Of a stretch of DNA of 64,000 bases, positions 1-11,101 are shown in pieces. Below the pieces are notes generated by a model. The model was not told the origin of the DNA. It made no database searches and worked only from the letters and a program-made list of their open reading frames with translations. The stretch covers positions 3,038,001-3,102,000 of the forward strand of contig CAVZII010000005.1 of NCBI GenBank assembly GCA_963775275.1, given 5' to 3'. Source of the stretch: JANWHQ01 sp963775275 (lineage in GTDB: Bacteria > Pseudomonadota > Alphaproteobacteria > Caulobacterales > Caulobacteraceae). Each line of letters begins with the position of its first letter. Position 1 is the first letter of the stretch. The position numbers and the translations under genes are program-made.

Positions 1-825
1 GCGCCCGGCTTCGCCGGCGCCCGGTCGAAGCCAAGAGCGAACTGCAGCTGGGCGCCCTCGACGGGGTGGCCGTCGTCCGTCCAGGGATCCACCGCCATGG
101 TCGCGGCGATCGCCCAGGCCGCCGATCCGAAGCCCATGCCGGCAGGGTCGGCGACCATCTTGCAGTCGGACAGCTGACCCCCCTGGCCGATGAGGCGCTC
201 CAGACCGACGCGTCCATGGCCGACGCCGGCCTTCGCCGCCTTGGCCGGGAAAGCCGCGCGCATCTGTTCGGGCGTGGGGCCGTGGACCCACGTGGGATTT
301 CAGCAGGACGCGATCGTCCGGGCCGCCGGACGGCGGCTCCAGGGCGATGATCAGATCGACATAGAACGTCTGCTTCTTGCGGGGATCGGGCCGGTGCAGG
401 GCGTGGAACAGCGGCAGCAGGTCCTTCGCGGCCGCGACATAGCCCTCTTCCTCGGGGGCCGCCTTGAGCACGTCACAGGTGTCCAGCCGCCCGCTCGGCT
501 CGATGTCGCATCGGAACATCACGTGTCCCGGGCCTGACCTGGACGACAGCGCCGCGAAGGCCCGGCCGACGTCCTGGGCCGACGGGGCCGCCTCCCAGAC
601 CGGCTCGGTGACGAAGGTCATGGCTTCGTAGCGCGAGTTGATGTTGAAGCGGACCTGGGCGTCCACGAGCTTGCCGGCGGTCGGCTTACCCGTGAACGAC
701 TTGGCCCCGAGCGGGAACTTGTCGGTCAGCCCGAGCGCCGCCTTGCCGAAATCGAATCCCGGCGGCGCCTCGCGGGTCAGCTCGCAGTCCGACAGGCCGC
801 CGCCATCGGCCGCCTTGCGCGTCAC
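1..825 (-). CDS. TonB C-terminal-domain-like protein, frameshifted, 3' end beyond window
   Basis: Reading the minus strand from a GTG at 823-825 gives a protein that begins with DGGGLSDCELTREAPPGF. This resembles the tail of a TonB_C (energy-transducer) domain, where a Gly-Cys turn is followed by a conserved E-x-P-x-G-x-G/D-F. A second repeat follows (RCDIEPSGRLDTCDVL, then SDCKMVADPAGMGFG after the shift). The frame breaks near 291-297, where one G/C is missing from the run around 293-295. Adding one base restores SPTWVHGPTPEQM and an open frame to the window edge. The gene lies 75 bp downstream of secA on the same strand. The visible N-terminus starts inside a domain, so the true 5' end may be lost or have a further error. 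The function is not certain; a role in periplasmic energy transduction is only a family-level guess. Confidence 0.5.
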   Translation of the reverse strand, partial: MTRKAADGGGLSDCELTREAPPGFDFGKAALGLTDKFPLGAKSFTGKPTAGKLVDAQVRFNINSRYEAMTFVTEPVWEAAPSAQDVGRAFAALSSRSGPGHVMFRCDIEPSGRLDTCDVLKAAPEEEGYVAAAKDLLPLFHALHRPDPRKKQTFYVDLIIALEPPSGGPDDRVLLKSHVGPRPHARTDARGFPGQGGEGRRRPWTRRSGAPHRPGGSAVRLQDGRRPCRHGLRIGGLGDRRDHGGGSLDGRRPPRRGRPAAVRSWLRPGAGEAGR

Positions 826-899
826 GGCTTCCCCCTCTTCCCCAAGAAGAGAGAGGCGTGAACCCGGATGGTTTTCAACAGTGTGAGCCGAGGCTCCGC

Positions 900-3674
<2,775 letters not shown>

Positions 3675-4095
3675 TCAGAGTGTCCGGAACATCATGGAGC
3701 GGCTCGAGACCCGCCTTGGGGACATGCGCCGAGCCGCGGCGGAGGTCCGCCGTCTGACGCGGGCCTGACTTAAGAACGGCCCCGCCCCCTGTCAACGCGA
3801 GCGGACCGCCTGAAGGGCTTTCAAATACTGGGCCATTGCGGCCGCACGGAGGCCTTCGCCGCCTCGCGCGCCTCAGCTCAGGCGACCGTCAGCTGTTGCA
3901 GCCGCGACGGCGGCGGAGCCGCCAGCAAGAGAACGCAGAGGTCGCGGAGGATCGCGGAGGACGCGGAGATGCATCGCCCCTCTGCGTGCTCCGCGTCTTC
4001 TCTGCGACCACTGCGTCGAACGTTTCGGCCTTCGGCCGGGGAGCGGGGGAGCCTGATGACCGGGCGCCGAGGCGGCGCGACGGCGGCCTTGAAGC
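3675..4095. other. Intergenic region between secA and DUF6152-like gene
   Basis: This 421-bp stretch holds no convincing gene. It contains the secA leader (minus strand) and a GC-rich inverted repeat at 3931-4009. No clear sigma-70 promoter or RNA gene can be read by eye. Confidence 0.6.
3931..4009. repeat. Imperfect inverted repeat of CGCAGAGG/CGCGGAGG units
   Basis: The left arm (3931-3968) has degenerate units of the type CGCAGAGG and CGCGGAGGA. The right arm (3980-4009) carries their complements (CTCTGCGTGCTCCGCGTC and CTCTGCGACC). The two can pair into a long, interrupted hairpin. Similar dispersed CGCAGAGGACGCGGAGG repeats are common in alphaproteobacterial intergenic DNA. The function is unknown; it may help terminate the transcript arriving from the right on the minus strand. 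Confidence 0.55.
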
Positions 4096-4528
4096 CTATT
4101 GGGTAGGCTTGCCCTGGTTGCGCAGGTCCGAGGTGAGCACCTGGCCGGTCTCCACCAGCACCACCCGGCGGAAGCCGCCGCCGTGGCCGCCGTCGCGCAG
4201 GGGGCTGATGTCGACCTCGACCTTGTCGCCGGGCTTCAAGGTCCGCTTGGTCCAGCCCCTGCGCTTGAGATTGCCGGGACTGGTCAGCTCGGCGGACCAG
4301 ACCTCGGGCGCGGCGCCGGGCGACGTCGGCGTCACCTCCACCCACAGCAGGACGTGCGGGTTGGTCCACTGGAACTCCTTGACCACGCCCTTGAGCGTCG
4401 TGGTCCTGGAGAAGTCGAACATGGCGAAGGAGTGGTGCGCGAAGGCCGCCGGCGGGGCGGCCAGGGCCAGCACGGCGGCCGCGACGGCCGCGACGATGAA
4501 CAGGGGCTTCTTGGTCGAAGGTCGTCAT
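4096..4528 (-). CDS. DUF6152-like secreted protein, frameshift in the signal peptide
   Basis: The mature part (AHHSFAMFDFSRTTTLKGVV, then FQWTNPHVLLWVEV and GDKVEVDISPLRDG) matches the DUF6152 pattern: a small periplasmic beta-rich domain with a His-rich start. The natural start is ATG 4526-4528, preceded by a GGAG-type ribosome site. However, one extra base in 4512-4522 puts it out of frame with the hydrophobic core KKPLFIVAAVAAAVLALAAP. Deleting one base joins MTTF to the signal peptide. The alternative in-frame start is GTG 4471-4473, which would lose half the signal peptide. It is followed closely on the same strand by nothing, and preceded by the WSGVW protein, with which it probably forms a two-gene unit. 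Its biochemical function is unknown. Confidence 0.7.
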
Positions 4529-4549
4529 CGGACGTCTCCTGGCTGCCGG

Positions 4550-5362
4550 TCAGCCGCCGGGTGCGACGGGAATGCCCTTGTCGTGGGGCAGGGGGACGAA
4601 GACCGCGTTGCCGTCCTTGTCCTTGCGTTCGGCGAAGGCGCCTTGGAGGCAGACGCCCTCGACGATGTCGTTGTCCGGGCCGCCGGGCAGGCGCGTGAAG
4701 ACGCGGGTGGTCTTCCACGGACCGGTCAGCACGTGCGGCGCGGTGATGACGAGGTCGTCGTGCAGCACGTCCGGCCCGGCCAGGTGAATGCGTTCGACCA
4801 CGTGCATGTCGCCGTTGTTGGGCACGCCCACCGCCTCGCTGATGGCGATCAGGGACTGCGGCAGGACGCCGACCGTGTCCACCACCAGCGTGTCCCCCTC
4901 CCAGTGGCCGATCGAGTCGCCGTGGAAGGTGAGGTCGGGGTCGTCCGGGTGGGGCCGGCCGTCGGTGTAGATGCGCCGCAGCCGGTCGCCGTCGGATTCG
5001 CCCAGGAGCGTCACGCGGCCCGGCGTGAACAGGATCTCCATGGCGTTGTGACTGATCAGCATCCAGCTCGGCATGCCCTCGGGCAGGCAGTTGATGAAGA
5101 GGCCCCGCGGGTCGCCGGCGCGTTCCTCGGCGTCCATGCCCTGGATCTGCCGGGCGATGCCGGGCGTCCAGGGCGGCGGGTTGGAGGTCATCTGGGCGCG
5201 CTGGTCGCCGAGGTCGGGAATCCACACCCCGCTCCAGTCGGGCAGGCGCGCGAGGCCGGCATAGCCGGAAGTCTCCGAGGCGGGGCCGCCGCACGCCGCG
5301 CCGCCGGACAATATCGCCACGGACGCGATCGCCGCCGCCGCCGCCCGCATCCGAGCGTTCAT
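4550..5362 (-). CDS. Secreted hypothetical protein (WSGVW motif)
   Basis: This protein of about 270 residues starts at ATG 5360-5362, behind GGGAGA. It has an N-terminal signal sequence with a possible lipobox-like cysteine (SGGAACGG). The mature region opens with LPDWSGVWIPDLGDQ and includes CLPEGMPSWM, RIYTDGRPHP and GHWEGDTLVVDTVG. The last of these is typical of uncharacterised secreted proteins often paired with DUF6152 genes in proteobacteria. Longer upstream reading in this frame is not supported by a ribosome site. It sits 21 bp upstream of the DUF6152-like gene, so the two are probably co-transcribed. No catalytic motif is recognisable; no function is assigned. Confidence 0.75.
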   Translation of the reverse strand: MNARMRAAAAAIASVAILSGGAACGGPASETSGYAGLARLPDWSGVWIPDLGDQRAQMTSNPPPWTPGIARQIQGMDAEERAGDPRGLFINCLPEGMPSWMLISHNAMEILFTPGRVTLLGESDGDRLRRIYTDGRPHPDDPDLTFHGDSIGHWEGDTLVVDTVGVLPQSLIAISEAVGVPNNGDMHVVERIHLAGPDVLHDDLVITAPHVLTGPWKTTRVFTRLPGGPDNDIVEGVCLQGAFAERKDKDGNAVFVPLPHDKGIPVAPGG

Positions 5363-5552
5363 GGCCTGTCTCCCGTTCCGGGCATTATTGACCGCAGCTC
5401 GCGGCGCGACCAAGCCGAAACGGCCGCCCGCCCGATCCGCGGGCATCGGGCTCGACATCTCCCCACGCGGCGAATTGTCGGTGTATATGGCCAGCCTCGC
5501 ACCGGCGAAGCTCGGCGCGCCAGCCAGAATGGAGCCTTCGGGACCGACGCAG

Positions 5553-6609
5553 ATGAAGCGGGATCGGAACAGCCATGCGGTCCTTGCCGCCGCCGCCATG
5601 ATCGGCGCGTGCCTGCTCGCGCTGGGCGCCTGCAGCCAGAAGCCCGCCTCCGAGCGGGCGCCCGAGCCGGGCGACAAGGCCGTCGCAGTGGTCAACGGCC
5701 AGACGGTCTGGGCCTCGGACGTCAAGCGCGAGGCGGTGGCCCAGGGCCTGATCGGCGAGGGTGAGCCGCTGGACGTCTCCTCGGACGTCTTCCGACAGAT
5801 GCTGGACGAGGTGGTCGACGAGAAGCTGCTGGCGGCCGAGGCGCTGAAGCGGCGGATGGACAAGGATCCCCTGGCCCAGCGGCGGCTGGCGGCCGCGCGC
5901 GAGCGGATCCTGGGCGACATGCTGGTCGAGAACGTCGTGGACAAGGCCGTCACCGACGACGCGATCCAGACCCTCTACCAGGAACAGCTCAAGCGCTCGA
6001 AGCTGTCGGACGAGATCCACGCGCGCCAGATCGTGACCCCGACGCTGGCCGACGCCGAAGCGGTGAAGAAGCAACTCGCCGCCGGCGCCTCGTTCGAGGC
6101 TCTGGCGATGGAGCGCTCGACAGACGCGGCGACGCGGTTCTCGGGCGGGGACCTCGGCTACTTCACCACCGACGTGATGCCGGAGGCCTATGACGCCGCG
6201 CTCAAGGACGCCAAGGCCGGCCAGATCGTCGGGCCCGTTCAAGGTGGACGCCGGCTTCGCGGTGCTGAAGGTGGAGGACCGGCGCCAGGAGCAGCCGATC
6301 GCGCTGGAGCAGGCCCGGCCCCAGATCGTGCGTTTCCTGACCTATGACGAGGTTCGCGACCTGCTGAAGCGCCTGCGCGACCAGAGCAAGGTCAAGATGC
6401 TGATCGGCCCGCCTTCGGACGTGCCGGGCGCGCCGACCGAGCCCGCCTCGGCTCCATCCAGCACGCCGCCCGAACCCCTGCCGGGGGCGTCCTCCGCGGC
6501 CGCGGCCGAGCAACCCGACCAGCCCGGCGCCCCGGCCGACGCCGCGAAGGCGAGCGGGTCCGCCCAGGCCGCCAAGCGCGCTCCAGCCAAGACGAAGGCC
6601 AAGCCATGA
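5553..6609 (+). CDS. Parvulin-type peptidyl-prolyl isomerase lipoprotein, frameshifted
   Basis: The protein catalyses proline isomerisation during envelope protein folding. It starts at ATG 5553 with a lipoprotein signal peptide (LLALGACSQ lipobox). A SurA/PrsA-like N-domain follows (VNGQTVWASDVKREA), then the parvulin domain (HARQIVTPTLADAEAVKKQL, RFSGGDLGYFTTDVMPEAYD). The frame breaks at 6233-6238: one extra C in GGGCCCG. Removing it gives IVGPFKVDAGFAVLKVEDRR and an open frame to 6609. The C-terminal 60 residues are Ala/Pro/Lys-rich low complexity. Its stop overlaps the argJ start (ATGA), so the two are translationally coupled. An alternative start is ATG 5529. The shift is probably a sequence error because both halves match the family well. 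Confidence 0.85.
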
Positions 6610-8069
6610 GGCGCCCGCCGTCCCGCCGCAGGGGCGCCGGCAAGGCGAAGGCGCCAGCCAAGACCGTCCGGGCCAAGCCGGCGGTCAAGCCGGCCGAGCT
6701 GGTCAGCCAGACGCTCGAGCGCGCGCTGGACCCGCTGGCGAGCGTGCTGAAGCGGGCGGCGCTGCAGCGCCAGGACAAGGAGCGCCGCCAGTTCGCGCCG
6801 GCGCCCGAGCCCGCGCCGGCGGCCTCGTCCGCGGCCGACCCGGTCTCGCCCCTGGCGGTCCCGTTTCCCGAGATGCCGCCGGTGCGGGGCGTCGAGCTCG
6901 GCGTCGGCCGGGCCGGCCTCTACAAGCACGTGCGCGACGACCTGCTCTTGATGTCTTTCGCCGAGGGGACGAGCTGCGCGGGCGTGTTCACGCGCCACGG
7001 CGTGGGCTCCGCGCCGGTGGACTGGTGCAAGCGCTGGCTGGAGGCCACGGGCGGGGAGGACGTTCGCGGACTGGTGGTCAACGCCGGATGCGCCAATTCC
7101 TTCACCGGCCGTCCGGGCGCGGACGCGGCCCGGCGGGTGGCCGCCGCCGCCGCCAAGCGCCTGGGCAGCCGCCAGCGCGACGTGATGCTGGCCTCCACCG
7201 GGGTGATCGGCGTTCTGCTGGACGACGCCAAGATCATCGCGCGTCTGCCCGAGGTGGAGCAGCGCCTCGCGCCCGACGCCTGGGGCGCGGCCGCGCGGGC
7301 GATCATGACCACCGACACCTTCCCCAAGGGCTCGACCGCCGAGGCCGAGATCGACGGGGTCAAGGTCCGCATCTGCGGCATCGCCAAGGGCTCGGGCATG
7401 ATCGCGCCGGACATGGCGACCATGCTGGCGTTCATCGCCACGGACGCGGCGATCGCGCCGGCCGCGCTGCAGACCCTGCTCGGCCTCTACGTGCGCTCGA
7501 GCTTCAACTGCGTGACGGTGGACGGCGACCGCTCCACCAACGACACCTGCCTTCTGTTCGCCACCGGCCAGTCCGGCGCGCCGCGGATCGGCCGGGCCGG
7601 CGACCGGCGCCTGGCCGACTTCCGGCTGAAGCTGGAGCAGGTGATGCTGGACCTCGCCTGGCAGCTCGTGCGCGATGGCGAGGGCGCGACCAAGTTCGTG
7701 AAGATCACGGTGGGCGGCGCGGAAACGCCGGCCTCGGCGCGCAAGATCGCGCGCACGATCGCCGAGTCGCTCCTGGTGAAGACCGCCATCGCCGGCGAGG
7801 ACGCCAACTGGGGCCGGATCGTCATGGCGGCCGGCAGGGCGGACGAGCCGATCAATCGCGAGCGGTTGTCGATCCGCTTCGGCGAGCTGTGGGCCGCCCA
7901 GGACGGGGCCGTGGCGGCCAGCTACGACGAGCGCAAGATGAGCGCCTACATGAAACGGCCCGAGCTCGACATCGGCGTGGACGTGGGCGTCGGCGCGGCC
8001 TCGGCGACCATGTGGACCTGTGATCTGACCAAGCGCTACGTCGAGATCAACGGGGACTACAGGTCCTGA
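6606..8069 (+). CDS. argJ: Bifunctional ornithine acetyltransferase / N-acetylglutamate synthase ArgJ
   Basis: ArgJ transfers the acetyl group from N-acetylornithine to glutamate in arginine biosynthesis. The self-cleavage motif KGSGMIAPDMATML is present, with the nucleophilic Thr at about residue 272. Conserved NAGCANSFTG, STGVIG and GEDANWGRI segments and the C-terminal FGE...DIGVDVGVG region also fit. The catalytic body begins near residue 80 (SPLAVPFPEMPPVRGV). The first 80 residues are an Ala/Lys/Pro-rich extension not present in most ArgJ proteins. The start ATG overlaps the parvulin stop, and no better start exists downstream. Both subunits should form after autocleavage. Confidence 0.96.
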   Translation: MRRPPSRRRGAGKAKAPAKTVRAKPAVKPAELVSQTLERALDPLASVLKRAALQRQDKERRQFAPAPEPAPAASSAADPVSPLAVPFPEMPPVRGVELGVGRAGLYKHVRDDLLLMSFAEGTSCAGVFTRHGVGSAPVDWCKRWLEATGGEDVRGLVVNAGCANSFTGRPGADAARRVAAAAAKRLGSRQRDVMLASTGVIGVLLDDAKIIARLPEVEQRLAPDAWGAAARAIMTTDTFPKGSTAEAEIDGVKVRICGIAKGSGMIAPDMATMLAFIATDAAIAPAALQTLLGLYVRSSFNCVTVDGDRSTNDTCLLFATGQSGAPRIGRAGDRRLADFRLKLEQVMLDLAWQLVRDGEGATKFVKITVGGAETPASARKIARTIAESLLVKTAIAGEDANWGRIVMAAGRADEPINRERLSIRFGELWAAQDGAVAASYDERKMSAYMKRPELDIGVDVGVGAASATMWTCDLTKRYVEINGDYRS

Positions 8070-8090
8070 TCAACCTGTGTGAGGCCGCTC

Positions 8091-8145
8091 CCTCCCCCAG
8101 AGGGGGTAACTCTGCGCTCATGATCTTCTCCCTCTGGGGGAAGGG
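8091..8145. repeat. CCTCCCCCAGAGGG inverted repeat between argJ and mutT
   Basis: CCTCCCCCAGAGGGGG at 8091 pairs imperfectly with CCCTCTGGGGGAAGGGGG at 8130-8147. The loop is about 25 nt. The motif is of the dispersed C-rich intergenic repeat type seen in Caulobacterales. It may act as a weak attenuator between argJ and the Nudix gene, which starts only a few bases later. Confidence 0.6.
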
Positions 8146-8155
8146 GGCCTAAGCT

Positions 8156-8557
8156 ATGAAACCGCTCCTGCTCGTCGCCGCCGGCGCCCTGATCGACCAG
8201 GACGGGCGGGTGCTGGTCTGCCAGCGCCCCGAGGGCAAACAGCTCGCGGGGCTCTGGGAGTTCCCGGGCGGCAAGGTCGAGCCCGGGGAGACGCCCGAGG
8301 CCTGCCTGATCCGCGAGCTCGACGAGGAATTGGGGATCGGGATCACCCAGGCCTGCCTGGCGCCCTTCGTGTTCGCCTCGCATTCCTACGAGGACTTCCA
8401 CCTCCTGATGCCGCTCTATCTGTGCCGCCGCTGGGAGGGGTTCGTGCAGGCCAAGGAGCATGCGGCCCTGCGCTGGGTGAGGCCCAGGGACCTCGGCGAG
8501 CTGCCCATGCCCCCGGCCGACGCGCCGCTCGTCGCCCACCTCAGGGATTTCCTTTAG
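8156..8557 (+). CDS. mutT: Nudix hydrolase, MutT type (8-oxo-dGTP diphosphatase)
   Basis: The protein has 133 residues with a full Nudix box, GGKVEPGETPEACLIRELDEEL (G-x5-E-x7-RE-x-DE-x-G pattern), at about residues 39-60. The MutT-like ends KPLLLVAAGALIDQDGRVLVCQRP and LRWVRPRDLGELPMPPADAP are also present. MutT removes oxidised 8-oxo-dGTP from the nucleotide pool. It lies 87 bp downstream of argJ in the same direction, as in Caulobacter. ATG 8156 has a G-rich upstream site (GGGGGCCTAAGCT). Assignment to MutT rather than another Nudix enzyme rests on overall similarity and synteny. Confidence 0.9.
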   Translation: MKPLLLVAAGALIDQDGRVLVCQRPEGKQLAGLWEFPGGKVEPGETPEACLIRELDEELGIGITQACLAPFVFASHSYEDFHLLMPLYLCRRWEGFVQAKEHAALRWVRPRDLGELPMPPADAPLVAHLRDFL

Positions 8558-8771
8558 GGCCGCCAGGGCCTATCCAGAAGCTTGGGCGGGAGGGATCGAA
8601 ACAAGCTTGGCTGCGTTCTAGAGCAAGGCCGGGCTGGAATGGATTGGAGCCGCGCACGTCTTGCGTGGCCGCGGTCTGGGAGGGCGAACTGGTTCGCCGC
8701 GGAGTTCATCGTCCCGGCCGGTCTCCGGCCGGACCGGGGGTCCGGGATCGCTCCAGGCGTCGAGAGGGGTC

Positions 8772-9317
8772 ATGAAACGCGCACTGCTGGTCATTTCGCT
8801 CGGCGCGGCCCTGGCGGGCTGCGAAACCGTCGGCCCCGTCCAAGGCCCGCCGCCGCCGCCCGCGCCCAGGCCATCGCCGGCCCCGCCGCCATCGCCCTTC
8901 CGCGAGCACGACTTCGCCTGGTCCGCACAGCACGGGACCTCCTCGATCCGCGGCCAAGTGGCCTACGGCGATGGCGCGACCCGCTACAGCTGCGCCGGCC
9001 AGCCGGTGATCCTGACGCCGGACGCGCCTTTCAGCCGCCGCCGGATCTATGAGCTCTACGGCTCGATCGACCGGGCGGCGCTGCCGGTCTCGGTGGTGCG
9101 CAGCCGTCAGCAGAACCGGCCCTCGGACGACTACAACGCCTTCGTCCGCCGCTCGAGCTGCGACGCCCAGCAGAAGTTCACCTTCCAGGGGCTGCCCGCC
9201 GGGAGCTGGTTCGTGATCGTGGTGGCGCAGCCGGCCGCGGCCGGGGCCGAGCCGATCGCCCTGATGCGGCGGGTCTCCACCCGGGGCGGGTCCGTGCGGG
9301 ACCTCACCGTCGACTGA
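8772..9317 (+). CDS. Hypothetical lipoprotein with Pro-rich linker
   Basis: The start is ATG 8772 behind GAGAGGGG. The signal peptide ends in a lipobox (GAALAGCETV), so the mature protein would be lipid-anchored. A Pro-rich linker (residues about 26-48) leads to a folded domain with SIRGQVAYGDGATRYSCAGQ, FVRRSSCDAQQKFTFQGLPA and SWFVIVVAQP. That pattern is reminiscent of carboxypeptidase-regulatory-like or transthyretin-like beta folds. Two cysteines may form a disulfide. The preceding 214 bp (8558-8771) hold no recognisable gene. Function unknown. Confidence 0.75.
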   Translation: MKRALLVISLGAALAGCETVGPVQGPPPPPAPRPSPAPPPSPFREHDFAWSAQHGTSSIRGQVAYGDGATRYSCAGQPVILTPDAPFSRRRIYELYGSIDRAALPVSVVRSRQQNRPSDDYNAFVRRSSCDAQQKFTFQGLPAGSWFVIVVAQPAAAGAEPIALMRRVSTRGGSVRDLTVD

Positions 9318-9355
9318 CCGCGCCCGCCGGCGCCGCGCGAGGGAGCGAGCAGGTC

Positions 9356-10034
9356 ATGGCGCTCAAGGTCATCGGCGCGGGCTATCCGCGAACGGGAACA
9401 GCCACGCTGAAGCTCGCGCTGGAGCAGCTGGGCTTCGGCCGATGCCACCACATGCGCGAGATCATCATCAACCCGCCGAGCGCGTCGGCGTGGATCAAGG
9501 CCGCCGCCGGCGCGCCGGACTGGGAGGCGATCTTCGAGGGCTACCAGTCGTGCACCGACGCGCCCGGCTGCAGCTTCTGGCGCGAGCTGGCGGACTATTA
9601 TCCTGACGCCAAGGTCCTGCTGTCGGTGCGCGAGCCGCAGGCCTGGTTCGAGTTCCACCCAGGCCACGGTCTTCTCGGACGCCATGCTCGGCCGCCAGCT
9701 CGACGGGCCCATGAACGAGTTCTTCGCCAAGCTGGTCACGCGGGAGTTCGAGGGCCGCATCCACGACCGCGAGTTCATGCTGGCTCAGTTCGAGCGGCGC
9801 CGGCTCGAGGTGGTCGCGGCGATCCCGCCCGAGCGCCTGCTGGTCTACGACGTGCGCGAGGGCTGGGCGTCGCTGTGCGCCTTCCTGGGGGTTCCGGTCC
9901 CCGAGACGCCGTTCCCGAAGACCAACACCCGCGAGGAGATGGCCCAGATGATGGCCATGGCCCGCGGCGATGATGGCCAGATGGACTTCGAGCGGGTCCA
10001 GGCCATGGCCAAGCAGCGGTTCGGCCGGGACTGA
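9356..10034 (+). CDS. Sulfotransferase-like protein (Sulfotransfer_4), paralogue 1, frameshifted
   Basis: The N-terminus VIGAGYPRTGTATLKLAL is the PAPS-binding P-loop of the sulfotransferase superfamily. It is followed by YPDAKVLLSVREPQAWFE (the 3'-phosphate region). The frame breaks at 9653-9654: an extra T in GAGTTCCACC. Deleting it gives ESTQATVFSDAMLGRQLDG and continues to 10034, ending with AIPPERLLVYDVREGW and FLGVPVPETPFPKTNT. It is one of three paralogues in 7 kb (see 15260 and 16016). Related proteins are annotated as sulfotransferase family proteins; the acceptor is unknown. ATG 9356 follows GGGAGCGAGCAGG. Confidence 0.82.
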
Positions 10035-10171
10035 CCCAGGCCTGCGCGGCCCTTCCTTCCTCCAAGCAGCAGCCTCGCCCATCGAGCGCTGCGCCGCCAC
10101 CGATGGAACCCACCGACCGTGTCCGGGCGTTTACCGGGCCCAGGGGCGAAACTCGAGCGAAGGAGGCTCTC

Positions 10172-10534
10172 ATGCGCAAGTTCATCGCGGCGGGGCTCGC
10201 CGCCCTCACGTTCGCCGGAGCGGCCGGATCGGGCGCCGCCATGGCCCAGCCCCGCTGGCGCGGCCACGAGCGTCACGAGCGTCACGAGCGCTGGCGTGGT
10301 CGCGGCCACAACTCCGGCGCGGCGCTGGCCGCGGGCATCGCGGGCCTGGCGATCGGCGCGGCCCTCGCAGACGGCGGGCATGGCCGCTACGTCGACGGCT
10401 ACTATTACGGCCCGCCGCGCTACGCCTACCGCTACTACTACGGGCCCGGCTACGACGGCGCGCGTCACTGCCGCACCCGCTGGATGTGGGACCCCTACGT
10501 CGGCGACTACGTCGAGCGGACCCGGTGCTGGTGA
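10172..10534 (+). CDS. Small secreted Gly/Tyr-rich protein
   Basis: The protein has 120 residues, with ATG 10172 after a strong AGGAGG. The signal peptide ends at AMAQ. The mature part starts with a His/Glu/Arg repeat (HERHERHERW), then a Gly/Ala hydrophobic stretch (AAGIAGLAIGAALADGG) resembling a glycine-zipper. A Tyr-rich tail follows (YYYGPPRYAYRYYYGP) with two cysteines near the end (RHCRTRWMWDPYVGDYVERT, then RCW). This layout is common in small alphaproteobacterial envelope proteins of unknown function. The 137 bp upstream contain nothing else clear. Confidence 0.78.
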   Translation: MRKFIAAGLAALTFAGAAGSGAAMAQPRWRGHERHERHERWRGRGHNSGAALAAGIAGLAIGAALADGGHGRYVDGYYYGPPRYAYRYYYGPGYDGARHCRTRWMWDPYVGDYVERTRCW

Positions 10535-10545
10535 CGACCGCGCCC

Positions 10546-10572
10546 ATCCTCCCCCGCACCGCGGGGGAGGAT
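10546..10572. terminator. C/G-rich perfect hairpin after the secreted protein gene
   Basis: ATCCTCCCCCGC (10546-10557), loop ACC, then GCGGGGGAGGAT (10561-10572) form a 12-bp perfect stem starting 12 nt after the stop codon. There is no T-run, so it is a possible rather than a classical intrinsic terminator. It belongs to the same C-rich palindrome class as the 8091 repeat. Confidence 0.5.
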
Positions 10573-10578
10573 CGCGGC

Positions 10579-10742
10579 CTAGTGTGGTCGATCAGAAGTT
10601 CGCAGATGATGGCGGCACCGGCTGCGAACTTCTGATCCGTAAACCACACTAGCAAATTATACATTTGCTAGTGTCCTTATCGATTCCGAAGTTCGCATCC
10701 GCCTTGCAAATGCGCTGGCGAACTTCGGAATCGGGACACTAG
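10579..10742. repeat. Two-hairpin CTAGTG element, copy A
   Basis: Unit 1 (10579-10652) starts CTAGTGTGGT and ends ACCACACTAG. Its arms pair through GATCAGAAGTTCGCAG and CTGCGAACTTCTGATC. Unit 2 (10668-10742) starts CTAGTGTCC and ends GGACACTAG, with arms CGATTCCGAAGTTCGC and GCGAACTTCGGAATCG. Each unit has about 4 unpaired bases (GTAA or TTAT) in only one arm. The spacer itself is palindromic (TAGCAAAT...ATTTGCTA). An almost identical copy lies inverted at 56556-56721. No transposase is present. It looks like a mobile or REP-like palindromic element. Confidence 0.9.
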
Positions 10743-10836
10743 CGCAGATGTGATCTGTCCCGCCATCGATCCGCCGAGCCGGGTGTGGTTCAGTGCGCGG
10801 CGAGGGCGTCGATGTTCAGATTCTTTGCGGTAGCCC

Positions 10837-11028
10837 ATGTCGCGTCACAGGATTTTCGGCAGCGAGGCCGACCAGGAAAGACCCCTGGCCTACATTCATG
10901 TGTTCAGGTCCGGCCGTCGTCGAATGTCGGGCTACATCGTCGCAGCGCTGCTGGGCGGGCTGTTCACGGTGATGGCGGCGGCGGCGGCGGTCGTGCTGGG
11001 CGCCGCCGGCGGTCCCGCCATCCACTGA
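10837..11028 (+). CDS. Small membrane protein, tandem paralogue 1
   Basis: This 63-residue protein has a polar N-terminus (HRIFGSEADQERPLAYIHVF) followed by one hydrophobic helix (YIVAALLGGLFTVMAAAAAV). The motif GSE-(A/T)-(D/E)-Q-x-RPLAY recurs in the next gene, so the two are paralogues. ATG 10837 is preceded by only a weak ribosome site. The function is unknown. The conservation between the duplicates supports it being a real gene. Confidence 0.65.
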   Translation: MSRHRIFGSEADQERPLAYIHVFRSGRRRMSGYIVAALLGGLFTVMAAAAAVVLGAAGGPAIH

Positions 11029-11101
11029 TCCTCCCGAGGATGAACCCACCTTCGCGGCCCGCGTCATCGGCGGTTCAGCCGCGCTTGGGCAGACTTCGAC
11101 C

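Noticed and set aside
10579..10742. Possible insertion sequence
   Set aside because: Only 164 bp with no transposase; treated as a non-autonomous palindromic element.
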